Assembly: GCA_033398695.1 (NCBI GenBank)
Contig: CM065814.1
Span: 16,240,358 to 16,304,357 of the forward strand
Reading direction: 5' to 3'
Length of the DNA: 64,000 nt
DNA from: Orobanche coerulescens
Lineage: Eukaryota > Streptophyta > Magnoliopsida > Lamiales > Orobanchaceae
Positions within the stretch are counted from its first letter, which is position 1. Each line of letters starts with the position of its first letter. Of this stretch, positions 25,418-35,579 are shown in pieces. The position numbers and the translations under genes are program-made. Below the pieces are notes generated by a model. It did not search any database. It saw only the letters and a list, made by a program, of their open reading frames with translations, and had not been told where the DNA came from.

Positions 25418-27792
25418 TAGAGAGTCTTCTTCTTCATTGCTTCCTTCGCTATTTTTGTTGCAGAGAGAGATTTTTCCAATTCTTCTTCTTCTCTGATTTC
25501 GCAGACTTTCCTTAAGCTTGCTTTTCCTCCTCTTTTTCTTACTCTATGATGTCGGAGCGGAGGAATACGGCGGAGGAGTCGGTTGTGTCTCGGACCGCAC
25601 GGAGTGGTGGATCTGTCGACAGTGATGCTCCGTGGACTGGAGCGAAGAGGATGGAGGCGAGGTCGTAAGATCGCCGTATTCGAGATGCGGTCTCGAGACG
25701 AGGGGTGGCGGCCGTTGACGGCGGTTGGCGGCCCAGGGCACTGGTTCGGCCTCGGCCGTCTCCTTTGTTGAGGCGGAATGGGATTCGGCCTTGATACGCA
25801 GCACGGCCACCGATGGGCGGTTGGAGGCTTGGCGGGGCGATTTAAGATACCGCGGTGGTGCGGATGTTTGTTCCGACCCGGAGGAGAGACCCCACACCCC
25901 TCCTGTCGGCCGCACGGCGGTGTATTACCGCTCCCTGTTGTCCGGCTAAGGTTTCCTCTTCCGTTGGTACTATCCCGGTGGTTGAGGCGGTGGGGCCTTT
26001 GCATTGCTCAAATTCATCCGAATTCTTGGGCTCGGATGGTGGGTCTTTTGATCCTTTTTAGTCGCATGAATGGACCGAGCCCGGCTTTGAAGAGATTAAC
26101 AGCCTCTTCCTATGGAGGTCGGTCGGCCGATCTGTTCGGGCCGGTTTTACTTGACGGCAAGACGCGATGTATAAAGAATTGGTGGAGGTGCCGAGACCAT
26201 ACATAGCCGGAAAGAACAGTGGTTCTACGTAGGGGGCCGTGGATGAGCTCGGTTGATGAGTGGGAACTCGCGTAATAGACGCCGAGCCGGGTCCCCGAAC
26301 ACTTCACTGCTAAAATGAGTAAGTGTCGTGTCTTTTGCAGCTGTTCCTTTATTGTCTAACGCTCATAAATTGTTGATTGAGCAGAACGTATCCCGGCTTC
26401 AGACACTTCTTCTTTGTTCGACGACCGGGTAGAACAGCTATTGGACTCCGCCTACTGACGGAGGAAGTCATACCTTCTGGTTACTGAAGATAATCTTTGG
26501 GCCGCGGGACTTCGATCCACTAACCCGAGTAGAATGTCTTCGTCAGGTAGCTCCTTTTTTTTTTTTTTTTTTTAACACATCTTCCCCATCCAGTCCCTAG
26601 GGGTAGGAGTTCATCTGGACGGAAAGAGACGCCTGCGCAGCGGGTGGCGAGGCTGGCTGCAGAGGCCGCCGAGCGTAGGGAGCGCGCGGGCAAGCGGAAG
26701 AGAGTAGAGGCCGGGCCTGAGGATAACGTGACCAGAGCCGAGGGTTTCCCCATTCCTGAGATTGTTGTGCCCGCCCGAGCCCCCTGTACGGACGGCCGGC
26801 GAAGGGTAAGGAGCCTTTGATTGATTTGGAGGGCCACTATCTTCCGGTGAATAAGGATCGGGAAGAACCTTGTGCCCGGATGAAAGGGCGGCGACTGCTG
26901 GTTCCTCAACTACGCTGGGCAGCCACCCCAACCGCCGAGATGCTCGACCGGGTCCCCCATCGGTGGTTGAGTCCACTATGTCCCCATCTTGGGTTGGACG
27001 CCGAAAATGGAGATGGTGACTAACGACATGGATCCTACTGAGCAGATCCATTTTGGAAATGCTATTTTGGGCCGGGCGTTGTGCACCTATGTGAAGGCCG
27101 TCAGAGCCGATCGCCTTAGGAAACATAAAAAGGTAGAGGCCGATCTCAAGGCCTTACAGAGGAACACCATCTCGCCTTCGCTTATCAAGTCTTTGGAGGA
27201 GGAGACGGCTTCTTTGAAGGGTGAGATGGAGCTTACGAGAGCCGGCCTTTGAGGCCAATGTGTGGAAGGGGAAGGTCGACGAGATGGCCACGGCGGCCGA
27301 GAAGGCTCGGCAACGGTGCCTGGATATCGGGGCCGATTACGAGGCCCATTTGCAAAGTGCTAAGGCCCACTTGAGCAATCGCCGAGCGGGTCCAGACTTG
27401 CGAATCTGCGGGTTATGCCGGGGGCCTTGTTGACGGGCTACCGCTTTAAGACACCCGAGTACGAGGAATTGATCAACATTAACTATGTCTCCACTTGTTA
27501 TGAGATATTGGATCTCATGAAGGAAGGGAAGACCGTTGAGGAGGTCCAGGCCTACATAAAGTCTCAGGCGGCCGACCTAAAGGTTGAAACTCTCGGAGAT
27601 GATGAGCCGAAGGCCGCCGAAGCTGTCGAAGATCCGGTGGAGACCGTGTCTGGCGAAGGTGGAGGGCAGTCTTCTCAGGCGACCGATCAGGAGGACAAGG
27701 CCGAGTAGATTTTTTGTTCTATTCCATGTATGGCCTGCGTGCCGTTTTTCCTTGATTTCTTTGGTATTCTGACATGGAGCTTATTTTGAGTG

Positions 27793-27798
27793 AATAAA
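27793..27798 (+). terminator. Polyadenylation signal of the antisense ORF
   Basis: AATAAA, 85 bp after the stop codon, in a T-rich stretch. It lies about 110 bp before the minisatellite. Confidence 0.45.
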
Positions 27799-27906
27799 AT
27801 CTTTTTATGGCCTTTGTTGCTTTTTTGTGTTTGGGCCCGGTTGGTCTGACCGCCGTCTTTTCTGTTTACCCTTTGTTGATCGTGCCGGACGGGCTGGCCT
27901 ATCAAG

Positions 27907-29078
27907 GTGTCGAGGCGAGCTCGCACTTTCATTGCCGGGTGGACCGGTCTTGTGAGATGCCGAGGCAAACTCGGACTTTCAGTGCCGGGTGGACCGGTCT
28001 TTTGAGATGCCGAGGTGAGCTCGGACTTTCAGTGCCGGGTGAACCGGTCTTTTGAGATGCCGAGGCGAACTCGGACTTTCAGTTCCGGGTGGACCGGTCT
28101 TTTGAGATGCCGAGGAGAGATCGGACTTTCAGCTTGCAGTGAACGGTCTTTTGAGATGCCGAGGCGAACTCGGACTTTCAGTCAGGTGGACCGGTCTTTT
28201 GAGATGCCGAGGTGAGTTCGGACTTTCAGTCTGCGGGTGGGACCGGTCTTTTGAGATGCCGAGGCGAACTCGGACTTTCAGTCTTGGGTGGACGGTCTTT
28301 TGAGATGCCGAGGTGAGCTCGGACTTTCAGCGGGGTGAACCGGTCTTTTGAGATGCCGAGGCGAGCTCGGACTTTCAGTGCGGGTGAACCGGTCTTTTTA
28401 GATGCCTTGGTGAACTATGACTTTCAGTGCGGGTGGACCGGTCTTGTGAGATGCCGAGGCGAGCTCGGACTTTCAGTGCCGGGTGGACCGGTCTTTTGAG
28501 ATGCCGAGGCGGACACGGACTTTCGATCTAGGTGGACCGGTCTTTTGAGATGCCGAGGTGAGCTCGGACTTTCAGTGCCGGGTGAACCGGTCTTTTGAGA
28601 TGCCGAGGCGAGCTCGGACTTTCAGTGCCGGGTGAACCGGTCTTTTGAGATGCCGAGGCGAACTCGGACTTTCAGTGCCGGGTGGACCGGTCTTGTGAGA
28701 TGCCGAGGCGAACTCGGACTTTCAGTGCCGGGTGGACCGGTCTTTTGAGATGCCGAGACGAGCTCGGTCTTATAGTGCCGGGGGAGCCGGTCATTCAAGG
28801 TGCCGAGACGAGCTCGGTCTTATGGTGCCGGGGGAGCCGGTCATTAGAGTTGCCGAGACGAGCTCGGTCTTATGGTGCCGGGGGAGCCGGTCATTCGAGG
28901 TGCCGAGACGAGCTCGGTCTTATGGTGCCGGGGGAGCCGGTCATTCGAGGTGCCGAGACGAGCTCGGTCTTATGGTGCCGGGGGAGCCGGTCATTCGAGG
29001 TGCCGAGATGAGCTCGGTCTTATGGTGCCGGGGGAGCCGGTCATTCGAGGTGCCGAGACGAGCTCGGTCTTATGGTGC
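27907..29078. repeat. 50-bp minisatellite, about 23 units in two variant blocks
   Basis: Block 1 (27907 to about 28750, some 17 units) repeats GGTCTTTTGAGATGCCGAGG, CGAGCTCGGACTTTCAG and TGCCGGGTGGACC. Block 2 (28751-29078, 6.5 units) repeats TGCCGAGACGAGCTCGGTCT, TATGGTGCCGGGGGAGCC and GGTCATTCGAGG. Both have a 50-bp period and share CGAG(C)TCGG. Because 50 is not a multiple of 3, the open frames across it are an artefact of repetition. Confidence 0.95.
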
Positions 29079-30377
29079 ATTTGATTCAGAGATGAAATAG
29101 AGTCGAATTTTATTGATTATACCTTCACGACATTCAACGAATGAATTAATCCTTGATCATTCATATATTCTAGCTAGCAACCTCCGTTCTGACGGGCTTT
29201 GTTACTTGGATTCAGGAGGTCCCGTGTCGGGCCCCAGCGCTCGTTTAATAATGAGGCCATTGACCTGAAGAATCTGATGATGATCCTCAGATGTTTTGTT
29301 GAAGACGTTCCGCCTTTTTGGGGCGACGAGGTCCAGGTTCTTGGGGTCACATTGACCTCGTTTTTTGAAACGAATTCTCCTGTGGGCGTGTTCCAATTTC
29401 GACCGGGGTCATCGCCTCAGTGCCGGAGGCTACGAAGATATTTTTCATTCGGCGGGCCGAGGCATTACCGAGTCTTCAGAGAGTTCTTCAGACCGTGATC
29501 CTTTGCGCTTTTTAAGGCGGGCCGTAAGGCATTGTTTCATCATTGCATTAACCGCCCCGACTTGTCCGTTGGATTGCGAATCTTGCGACATGGATAAACT
29601 GCTTCGTAGACGGGGGTCGGTCGCAGAACGACAGGATTGTTGGTGACTCGGTCGGCCGGGCCCCTCTTTTCTTATAGAGATTATTCCTCGACTTATTCTA
29701 GCTTTACTAATATCTTCCACTTTCTGCGGTTTTTTCATCACTTTGAGTTTTGAGTTTCGTCGTTGGCATCCTAGCGACCGCTGCTCGGGTGATTATGCGG
29801 AAAACTCCTTTACAGATTACTTTTTACTTCGTCTTCCACTTCACTTGTAAGGGCCGCCGCTGCTTTTCTAACACATGGCTCAATACTTGGAGATGTTTTC
29901 GGCAACTGGTCCAGCGCCGTCCGGATTACCAGGACCTTCGCGGGTGTGGATGGGGATTCCGAAGGAGTTTTCAGATGTTGCAGTGTATGTTGACTGCAAC
30001 TTTAATTTGAAGGATACGAGGACTCTTCGAGACCTTTTCTAGAATTTTGAGCTGCGCTCGATATCCTTCGAGTTATGACCTTTAAAAGGTCAGCCGAGTC
30101 GAGCAGGAACCCGTGGTCACAATGGCTCCTGTACTTTCAACTTCAAATTACGATGATTCTTGTGCTTTCGACTCGTAGTTACGATGATTCCTATGCTTTC
30201 ATCTCACCATCCCTGGGTGGGGGTGGTTATTCCCGGATGAACGCAAGGTGTGTCCAAGTGCCCCGCCAATTGGAATGGATTTCCCTTCTTTGTGGCGGGC
30301 TGATTATAATTGGAATTGGTCATAACTTGAGCGACTCGCTCAAGCTCCCGGAGGTTCCCCTCCTTCTAGCGCCATTC
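29079..30377 (-). other. Element E leader side, no coding sequence recognised
   Basis: About 1.3 kb between the minisatellite and the primer binding site (30357-30374), where gag-pol would start in a complete element. No gag, protease, RT or integrase motif in any frame. Confidence 0.5.
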
Positions 30378-31121
30378 TGTTGACGTCTGGTTTGGTCAAC
30401 GTCACGTGTGCTGATCTGGACGATTAGATCGAAGCCACGTAGAAAATAATAAACAAGATGGGAGATATTTGATCACTAAATTTTATTAATGACCTTTTGA
30501 TAGCATAGAGCCGAGCGGAATAATGTGCGCCGGTCTATCCAGTTTGCTTGTTAATTACAAGTCTTACTCCTTTTTTCTCTCTTCTTTTGTTTTATCTCTT
30601 TTTCCTCTCTACATCTCCCTCTTTTTTCTCTTTTTTCAAAAGTCCCTTTATTGTACATTCTCCTGGCATATATATAGGCAATGTCAGCCATTCATGAGAT
30701 GACAGTAGGAAGATTGAGATGAATATACTGATGACATTTGTCACAATGAAGGTGATTCCTTTGACACGTGTCACCTTCTTAAGTGTGCTTTGGGAAGGGA
30801 CATGACAACTCTCTTTTACTGTCCTGTCTGCCTGTTCTACGGGCTTTTGATATTTATCTGTTATGACCGACAATGGGGTCGGCCCTCGAGCTTCATGCTA
30901 CTCTGGTCGGCCTTATTCACGATTATGGAGCGTATTCATATAGGGTCTGCTCGGTCTTTCTGGTCCGGATTCCGGGTCGGCTCTAAGGTCTCTGCCCGGT
31001 CCGGTTTTTTCGTAAGCCCGAGAAACGATCAGGCCTATGACCGGTTCGGCTCCAGGATCCGCTCGGCCGTTCGGCTGCCCGAAGCGCTTAGGTGGATGCC
31101 AAGGTGGATCGACTACCAACA
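30378..31121 (-). mobile_element. LTR of element E, right (5') copy
   Basis: 744 bp from TGTTGACGTCTGG to GACTACCAACA. The minus-strand TATA box is at about 30669-30676. Confidence 0.82.
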
Positions 31122-31202
31122 GGTGTTTTGGGGCGGTTGTTTCTTATTCGGAATTTATTAGGTTTCTCTTTATCAGTGCATGTTCTGATTGCTGTAATAA
31201 AT

Positions 31203-31643
31203 CAGGGCATTGATTTTCTTTTCAGATTCATTATTTTCTTTGGGTTTGGTTTGGCGGTCATTGCATCGGCGAGATTGTTCTTAGGTAATCATTTCTCACC
31301 GCTTTTTCCCTTCGTTTTATTTTTGATATTTGTGGTGTGATGTCTTCTTCTTTGTTAAAGTTCAAATTTTGTCTTCCTTAATTTTTCCGTTATTTGTTCA
31401 TCTTTGTTTCATTATTATTCGGTTTCCCTTTACATTCGTTTTAGAAAACTCTTTGGTATTATTTTGGCTCCTCGCTTTCTTTTATTACGCTCCTTAATAT
31501 TCTGGTGATGTTGTTCACATATGTATATGAAAATGTAATTTAGTTTCATTATCTTTTCTTGGTTTTAGAAAATTCCTCATTATTATTTTTGGCTCCCTGC
31601 CTTCTTTTTATTGTGCTCCTTAATATTCTGGTGGTACTGCTCA
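31203..31643 (+). repeat. Partial third copy of the NYN 5' region
   Basis: It matches 18357-18935 and 41608-42175 (CATTGATTTTCTTTTCAG onward), with about two instead of three 126-bp units. It stops at ...GGTACTGCTCA; the remaining match resumes at 36633. Confidence 0.85.
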
Positions 31644-31682
31644 CATATGTATATGATTACGACTTCTTAGGTATGTTATTTA

Positions 31683-31855
31683 CAGTAAAACCTCGATAAA
31701 TGAATATGGTCGGGACTGGAGAAAAATACATTTAGCGAAATAATTCATTTATCGAAATAAAATTTGAACATGTTATAAAGAGTTGGGATCAGCGAAAATT
31801 ATTCATTTGACGAGGTTATTCGTTTATCGAATATTTATTTATCGATGTTTAACTG
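31683..31855. mobile_element. Emigrant-like (pogo/mariner-type) MITE
   Basis: 173 bp with inverted ends CAGTAAAACCTCGATAAA and CAGTTAAACATCGATAAA (right end on the minus strand), flanked by TA on both sides (31681-31682, 31856-31857). The CAGTAAAACCTC start is the hallmark of plant Emigrant/Lemi elements. AT-rich and non-coding. Confidence 0.8.
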
Positions 31856-31862
31856 TATTAGG

Positions 31863-32052
31863 TATTTATTCATCGGAGTTGTCCCTGTTCAGCTGGTGCT
31901 GCTAGGAAAGTGTTGTGTTTTTTTGGCGCATCTGCGTGTTCGCGTGGTACTTTTCAGTGTATGGTTCGAGGTTTTTGTTTTCGTTGCTTTTATTTGCGTA
32001 GTTGTAATTTGCTGCTGTGTTTTTTAGGTTATGAGAATATTATTTGTTTTTT
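31863..32052. repeat. 190-bp direct repeat, unit 1
   Basis: TCATCGGAGTTGTCCCTGTT to TTATTTGTTTTTTTG, nearly identical to 34947-35140. Confidence 0.88.
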
Positions 32053-33040
32053 TGACCAAAAACGCTGCAGGGCGTGTAGATTTAGGCGGATTGTATAAGA
32101 AGCTTCCGTTTTTTCGTAGGGCGCATGCTTTTTACGCATTATTTGCGCCTTTTGCGCTTTCTTTCAGAAGCCAACACTTTTTGTGTATCAAGTAATAAGA
32201 AAATATCTGAGAAGCGCTAGCTCATTTTTCGTTGTAAAGATATGAAATTTCTTCTTCAGTACTTCCTGTTTGGATTCCGAGTTACCACAAGAGTAGGGGT
32301 CCTCTTGTTTAATATGAAAGAAGGAAAATAAGGAAAGAATAACAGAGGAGGAATAATGGAGGAGAGGGATGGTCTCATATCTGGTAGAGAGAAAGGAGGA
32401 AGGAGGCGGCTGGAAAGAGAAGAAAACTGATGTTTTAGGGCTAAGTTGAAATTTGAAATAACATGTCTGCCCTTGGTCAATATGAGCATTAGACTATATT
32501 AACAATTGTATTAAAAATGTTCATCTTATTATAAATTCTTTAAAAGGTTGTTGTCTTGTTGGGAATAAAATAACTATTAGACATTATTTAATTTCAATAC
32601 TTGATTACTTTAAATTTATCTGTTTAATGAGTAATTTATTTATACTTATTTTAAGTTATACTTAAGGGATAATTAATGTGTATTATTTTATGTCGTAAAA
32701 AAATGCACACAGTGCTTACGCCCTGGCGCCACCGAGGCTTACGCCTCGCTTTTTGGCAGGCCAATGCTAGGCTTACGCCTTCGTTTTTTCGAACATTGGT
32801 TTATGATCTGTTTGAATATAGCTGCTGATGTGTTTATTAAGTATATTAGTCGCATCTATGTGTTTATGTAGTTTTCTTATGCTTTCGAGTATCATTTAGT
32901 TTGCTCCTCAGTGTTGGTGATTTTTTCGGTTAGAGGTTTTTGTTTTGGTCATTTATTGTGATTTTCGGATATCTTCTGCGGTTATTGTGTTTTATGAGGT
33001 TGGGAGTGTATGATCATATATGTTTAGAGGTATATAAGTG
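32053..33040. other. Non-coding, repeat-like spacer
   Basis: A purine-rich tract (about 32310-32430) and a short GAGGCTTACGCCTCGC-type fragment (32700-32800) similar to the ends of the hAT-like element. From 32850 a stretch is repeated at 33868 (TGTTTATGTAGTTTTCTTAT / TGTTTATGTGGAATTCTTAT). No gene. Confidence 0.45.
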
Positions 33041-33830
33041 AAAACCTTGCGACCGGTAGGCCTCTTGAGGGGACGTTTACGACTCTGGATGGGTCTCGAT
33101 AAATGTAATAACGCCGCGTACTTTTAAACGTCTATTATATTTTCAAAACTCCTATATAGATGCTGATGTGTTTATTAGGTAATAACGTTATGTGGCTTTA
33201 AACGTTGATGGAAAATAGGTGATTTTCTTTTCGGTCCTCTTATTTGGGTCATTACATTTTGTGCCTATAAGATATGATGGTTTTAATTTTTGATCTATTG
33301 TAGGTGTTTGGTATCTTTGGCGTTGCTGGAGCTATTCCTATTCAGGTGGTTCTCTTGGGATTTTTTTTGGGATTTTTGTCTTCTATGAGGTTCAGAATAT
33401 GTTTTCTTTTATGTTTAAAGGTATACAGGTTGGTAATCTTCTGACCTAAATGCCTTTTGGGAGGATGTTTAAGACTCCCTCGATGGAATATAACAATGCC
33501 ATGTTAAAAATTTACTGTAAATTGTATTCACACATTATTTTTCCCTATGTAATTATATAATTTGTGCAATATTTGCACAATATTTTTATTTTCTTCATTA
33601 TACAGACTACAAATACATACTACAGTAAACAATATACTGAATAATCACACAAATTTCTGATCGCTCACGAACACCGACGTGCAATTGCAATGTTCGACGT
33701 GTGGCACACGCCGCTTGTCTTCTATCTGGGCTGTTCTGTTTTGTGTTTGTAAGATATAATGGTTTCCTTTTGGGGTCTATTGCAGGTGTTTGGTGTTTTT
33801 AGTGTCGTCGGAGCTATTCCTGTTCAGGTG
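33041..33830 (+). repeat. Diverged tandem exon-like cassettes
   Basis: Two cassettes, each with a degenerate copy of the start of the 35226 exon (33045-33100 and 33425-33485), then a 42-nt exon-like unit between AG and GTGG: 33304-33345 reads VFGIFGVAGAIPIQ and 33786-33827 reads VFGVFSVVGAIPVQ. A third, truncated unit is at 35516-35550, and related remnants at 31870 and 34945. This looks like repeated duplication of one gene segment. Confidence 0.5.
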
Positions 33831-34946
33831 GTTGTACTTGGATAGTATTTTTATATTTTGAGTGCATCTGTGTGTTTATGTGGAATTCTTATGCTTTTGA
33901 GTCTCATTTAGTTTGCTTTTCAGTGCTATAGATTTTTTAATAAACAAAGCGTTATCGTCGTTAATAAATAAAAACTTCTCCTCCTCCGCTTTAGATTAAC
34001 TCTACATTTGGATCGGCTTGTTTCTCTTATCACCGCTTGTTTTGTGAATCGTGTTTCCTTTCTTCTCGGCGCTTTGTGTCGCTCCGTTTAGATTGTGTGG
34101 CTTCTTCTTGCAAGGTTTGTTTTTCTTTTGAGTTAGATTTTTGGGTTGATTTTGTCTTCTATATCTTATCGTCTGGTTTGTGGGTGGGTGTTTTGTGAGT
34201 GTTCATCCTGTTTCGACTCTGTCTGCGATTCAGTATTTGTATATTTATATGTTTGGATGTATCTGCTCACGTGGGTTTGTTTTTCTTTTTTGTTAGGTTT
34301 TGCGCTTGTTTCTGTCTCTTGTTTCATTGCGTTCTTTGTTTTTTTACAGTGCTTGCTCTTTTGTGGATGTGGTTTTGCGTTTTCTGAGAAACCCTATTTG
34401 GAGTGCGCCTTCGATTTATCAGAGGAATTGTTTTGGTGGGTGTAATGATGTTGTTTGGCTTCTGTGGTTATATTATGGTTTGCTGGCATCTTGTTCATAT
34501 TTTTAGAGTATTGGAGTTTCTTGATGTCTGTCAAGGTTGTCCTTTGTTTTGGGTGGTTCAGTGTCTGTTTATTTTGTCCTTTGTTTGGGGTGGTTCAGTG
34601 TGTTTATTTTGGGTGATTGTTTTGGGTTTGTTTTGGTGTCTGTGCTTACATTAGCACATTGCTTGTTTATGTTATTCGAGGTGTTGCGAAAACGTTATAA
34701 AGAATTACTGGGTGGGTTGGATATAAAGAATTACTATTTTGGGGTATGTGGACTGTCAATTTTGAGGGTGTATGAGATTGGTTTGGTGGGTATAATGATG
34801 TATCATGTACGGGTTTTTTTATTAAGGTTTGCCTGTTTGTTTTCTTACACTTGAGTGTTATGATATCTGTTAGTTTTTAAGTGTTTTTTTGGTTTTGCTT
34901 GATACAAATGAGCAGGTTGTATAATAGTTTATTTGGGTAGTTGGCT
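33831..34946. other. GT-rich non-coding stretch
   Basis: Plus strand rich in G and T, without splice-bounded exons or recognisable protein similarity. Long open frames here come from base composition. Confidence 0.45.
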
Positions 34947-35140
34947 TTTTTAGTGTCATCGGAGCTGTCCCTGTTCAGCTGGTGCTGCTAGGAAAGTGTT
35001 GTGTTTTTTTGACGCATCTGCGTGTTCGCGTGGTACTTTTCAGTGTATGGTTCGAGGTTTTTGTTTTCGTTGCTTTTATTTGCGTAGTTGTAATTTGGCT
35101 GCTTTGTTTTTTAGGTTATGAGAATATTATTTGTTTTTTT
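34947..35140. repeat. 190-bp direct repeat, unit 2
   Basis: TCATCGGAGCTGTCCCTGTT onward, copy of 31863-32052, about 3.1 kb apart. It shows that the 5-kb segment grew by internal duplication. Confidence 0.88.
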
Positions 35141-35225
35141 GGTTTGGCTGGATATTAGAAAGTGTTGTGCTTTTTTGGCTTATCTACGTTTTAACGTGGT
35201 TTTTCTTATGTTTTTGGGTATATAG

Positions 35226-35395
35226 GCTGGAAACCTTGCGACCGCCTCTTGAGAAGGTTCTTTCTCTTCCAGACATTGGATGGACTGGACCATTGGACCT
35301 CACGGCATTTTGTGATTTCGACGCTACAAACGAAACTACTCGTGAAGAAGTTAGCAAGGGTTTTGCGACGGCAAGGTTTACACATACTCCACCAG
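35226..35395 (+). pseudogene. Isolated NYN-domain exon (diverged paralogue)
   Basis: Bounded by TATAG and GTATT. It reads LETLRPPLEKVLSLPDIGWT, GPLDLTAFCDFDATNETTRE, EVSKGFATARFTHTPP. The GPLDLTAF..D..T pattern and the HTPPG end match the first half of plant NYN domains (GP.SI.A.GD ... H.P.G). The intron falls after the first base of the Gly codon, the same place and phase as exon 1 of the NYN copies (HSPRG). The second half of a domain is not found downstream before 36633. This may be an orphan exon or part of a longer gene whose remainder is degraded. Confidence 0.6.
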
Positions 35396-35579
35396 GTATT
35401 ATAATTGTGGTGTAATAACTTATGCCTTTGAGATCATCTGAACGTTTCATTATAATTGTGATGTAATAGCTTGTGCCTATAAGATATTATGGTTTTAATT
35501 TTTGATCTATAGTAGGTGTTTGGTGTCTTTGGCGTTGCTGGGGCTATTAGGAATTCTACCCAATTCTATAGATATAGAT

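Larger units (their letters stand above)
25410..27798 (+). pseudogene. Antisense ORF unit of element E (coiled-coil protein), frame broken
   Basis: A plus-strand unit opposite to the element. A TATAAATA box lies at 25410-25417, the first ATG at 25546 (MMSERRNTAEESVVSRTARS), the stop TAG at 27706-27708 and an AATAAA signal at 27793-27798. A likely intron around 26546-26591 has GTCAG/GTAGC and CCAG borders with a T-rich tract. The best preserved part (26989-27708) reads as a helical coiled coil (KVEADLKALQRN, LIKSLEEETASLKGEMELT, KVDEMATAAEKARQRCLDIG). A conserved-looking C-terminus follows (GYRFKTPEYEELININYVST, CYEILDLMKEGKTVEEVQAY) and then an acidic tail. Several frameshifts break it. The family function is unknown. 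It resembles the extra antisense ORFs of Tat-lineage elements. Confidence 0.55.
24442..31121 (-). mobile_element. LTR retrotransposon E (Tat-like?), non-autonomous, with antisense ORF and minisatellite
   Basis: Two LTRs (24442-25152 and 30378-31121) begin TG and end CCAACA. Flanks GTTGT and GGTGT are a near-match target duplication. Three bases inside the right LTR, the minus strand reads TGGCGCTAGAAGGAGGGG (30357-30374), a primer-binding-type sequence starting TGG, so the element runs right to left. No gag or pol motif was found in the 5.2-kb interior. An oppositely oriented ORF before the 3' LTR plus a tandem-repeat region recalls the Tat lineage (Retand and Grande types). That assignment is inference. 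The element is inactive by itself. Confidence 0.75.

Noticed and set aside
25390..26004. A 204-codon minus-strand frame in element E
   Set aside because: Pro/Arg-rich composition is typical of the antisense of a GC-rich coding strand. It overlaps the TATA box and leader of the plus-strand unit and has no recognisable motif.
27907..29078. Regular 50-bp repeats that might suggest a CRISPR array
   Set aside because: There are no unique spacers; the whole 50-bp unit repeats. The context is a plant retrotransposon.
28682..29100. Long open frames across the minisatellite
   Set aside because: They exist in several frames because the repeat lacks stops; the 50-bp period changes the frame at each unit.
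32700..32800. GAGGCTTACGCCTCGC palindromes as a further hAT-like element
   Set aside because: Only an end-like fragment is present. No partner terminus or 8-bp duplication was found, so it is not called as an element.
34146..34860. Overlapping plus-strand frames that look like membrane proteins
   Set aside because: The stretch is GT-rich, so any frame gives Phe, Val, Leu and Cys runs. Several overlapping frames are open at once and there is no family match.
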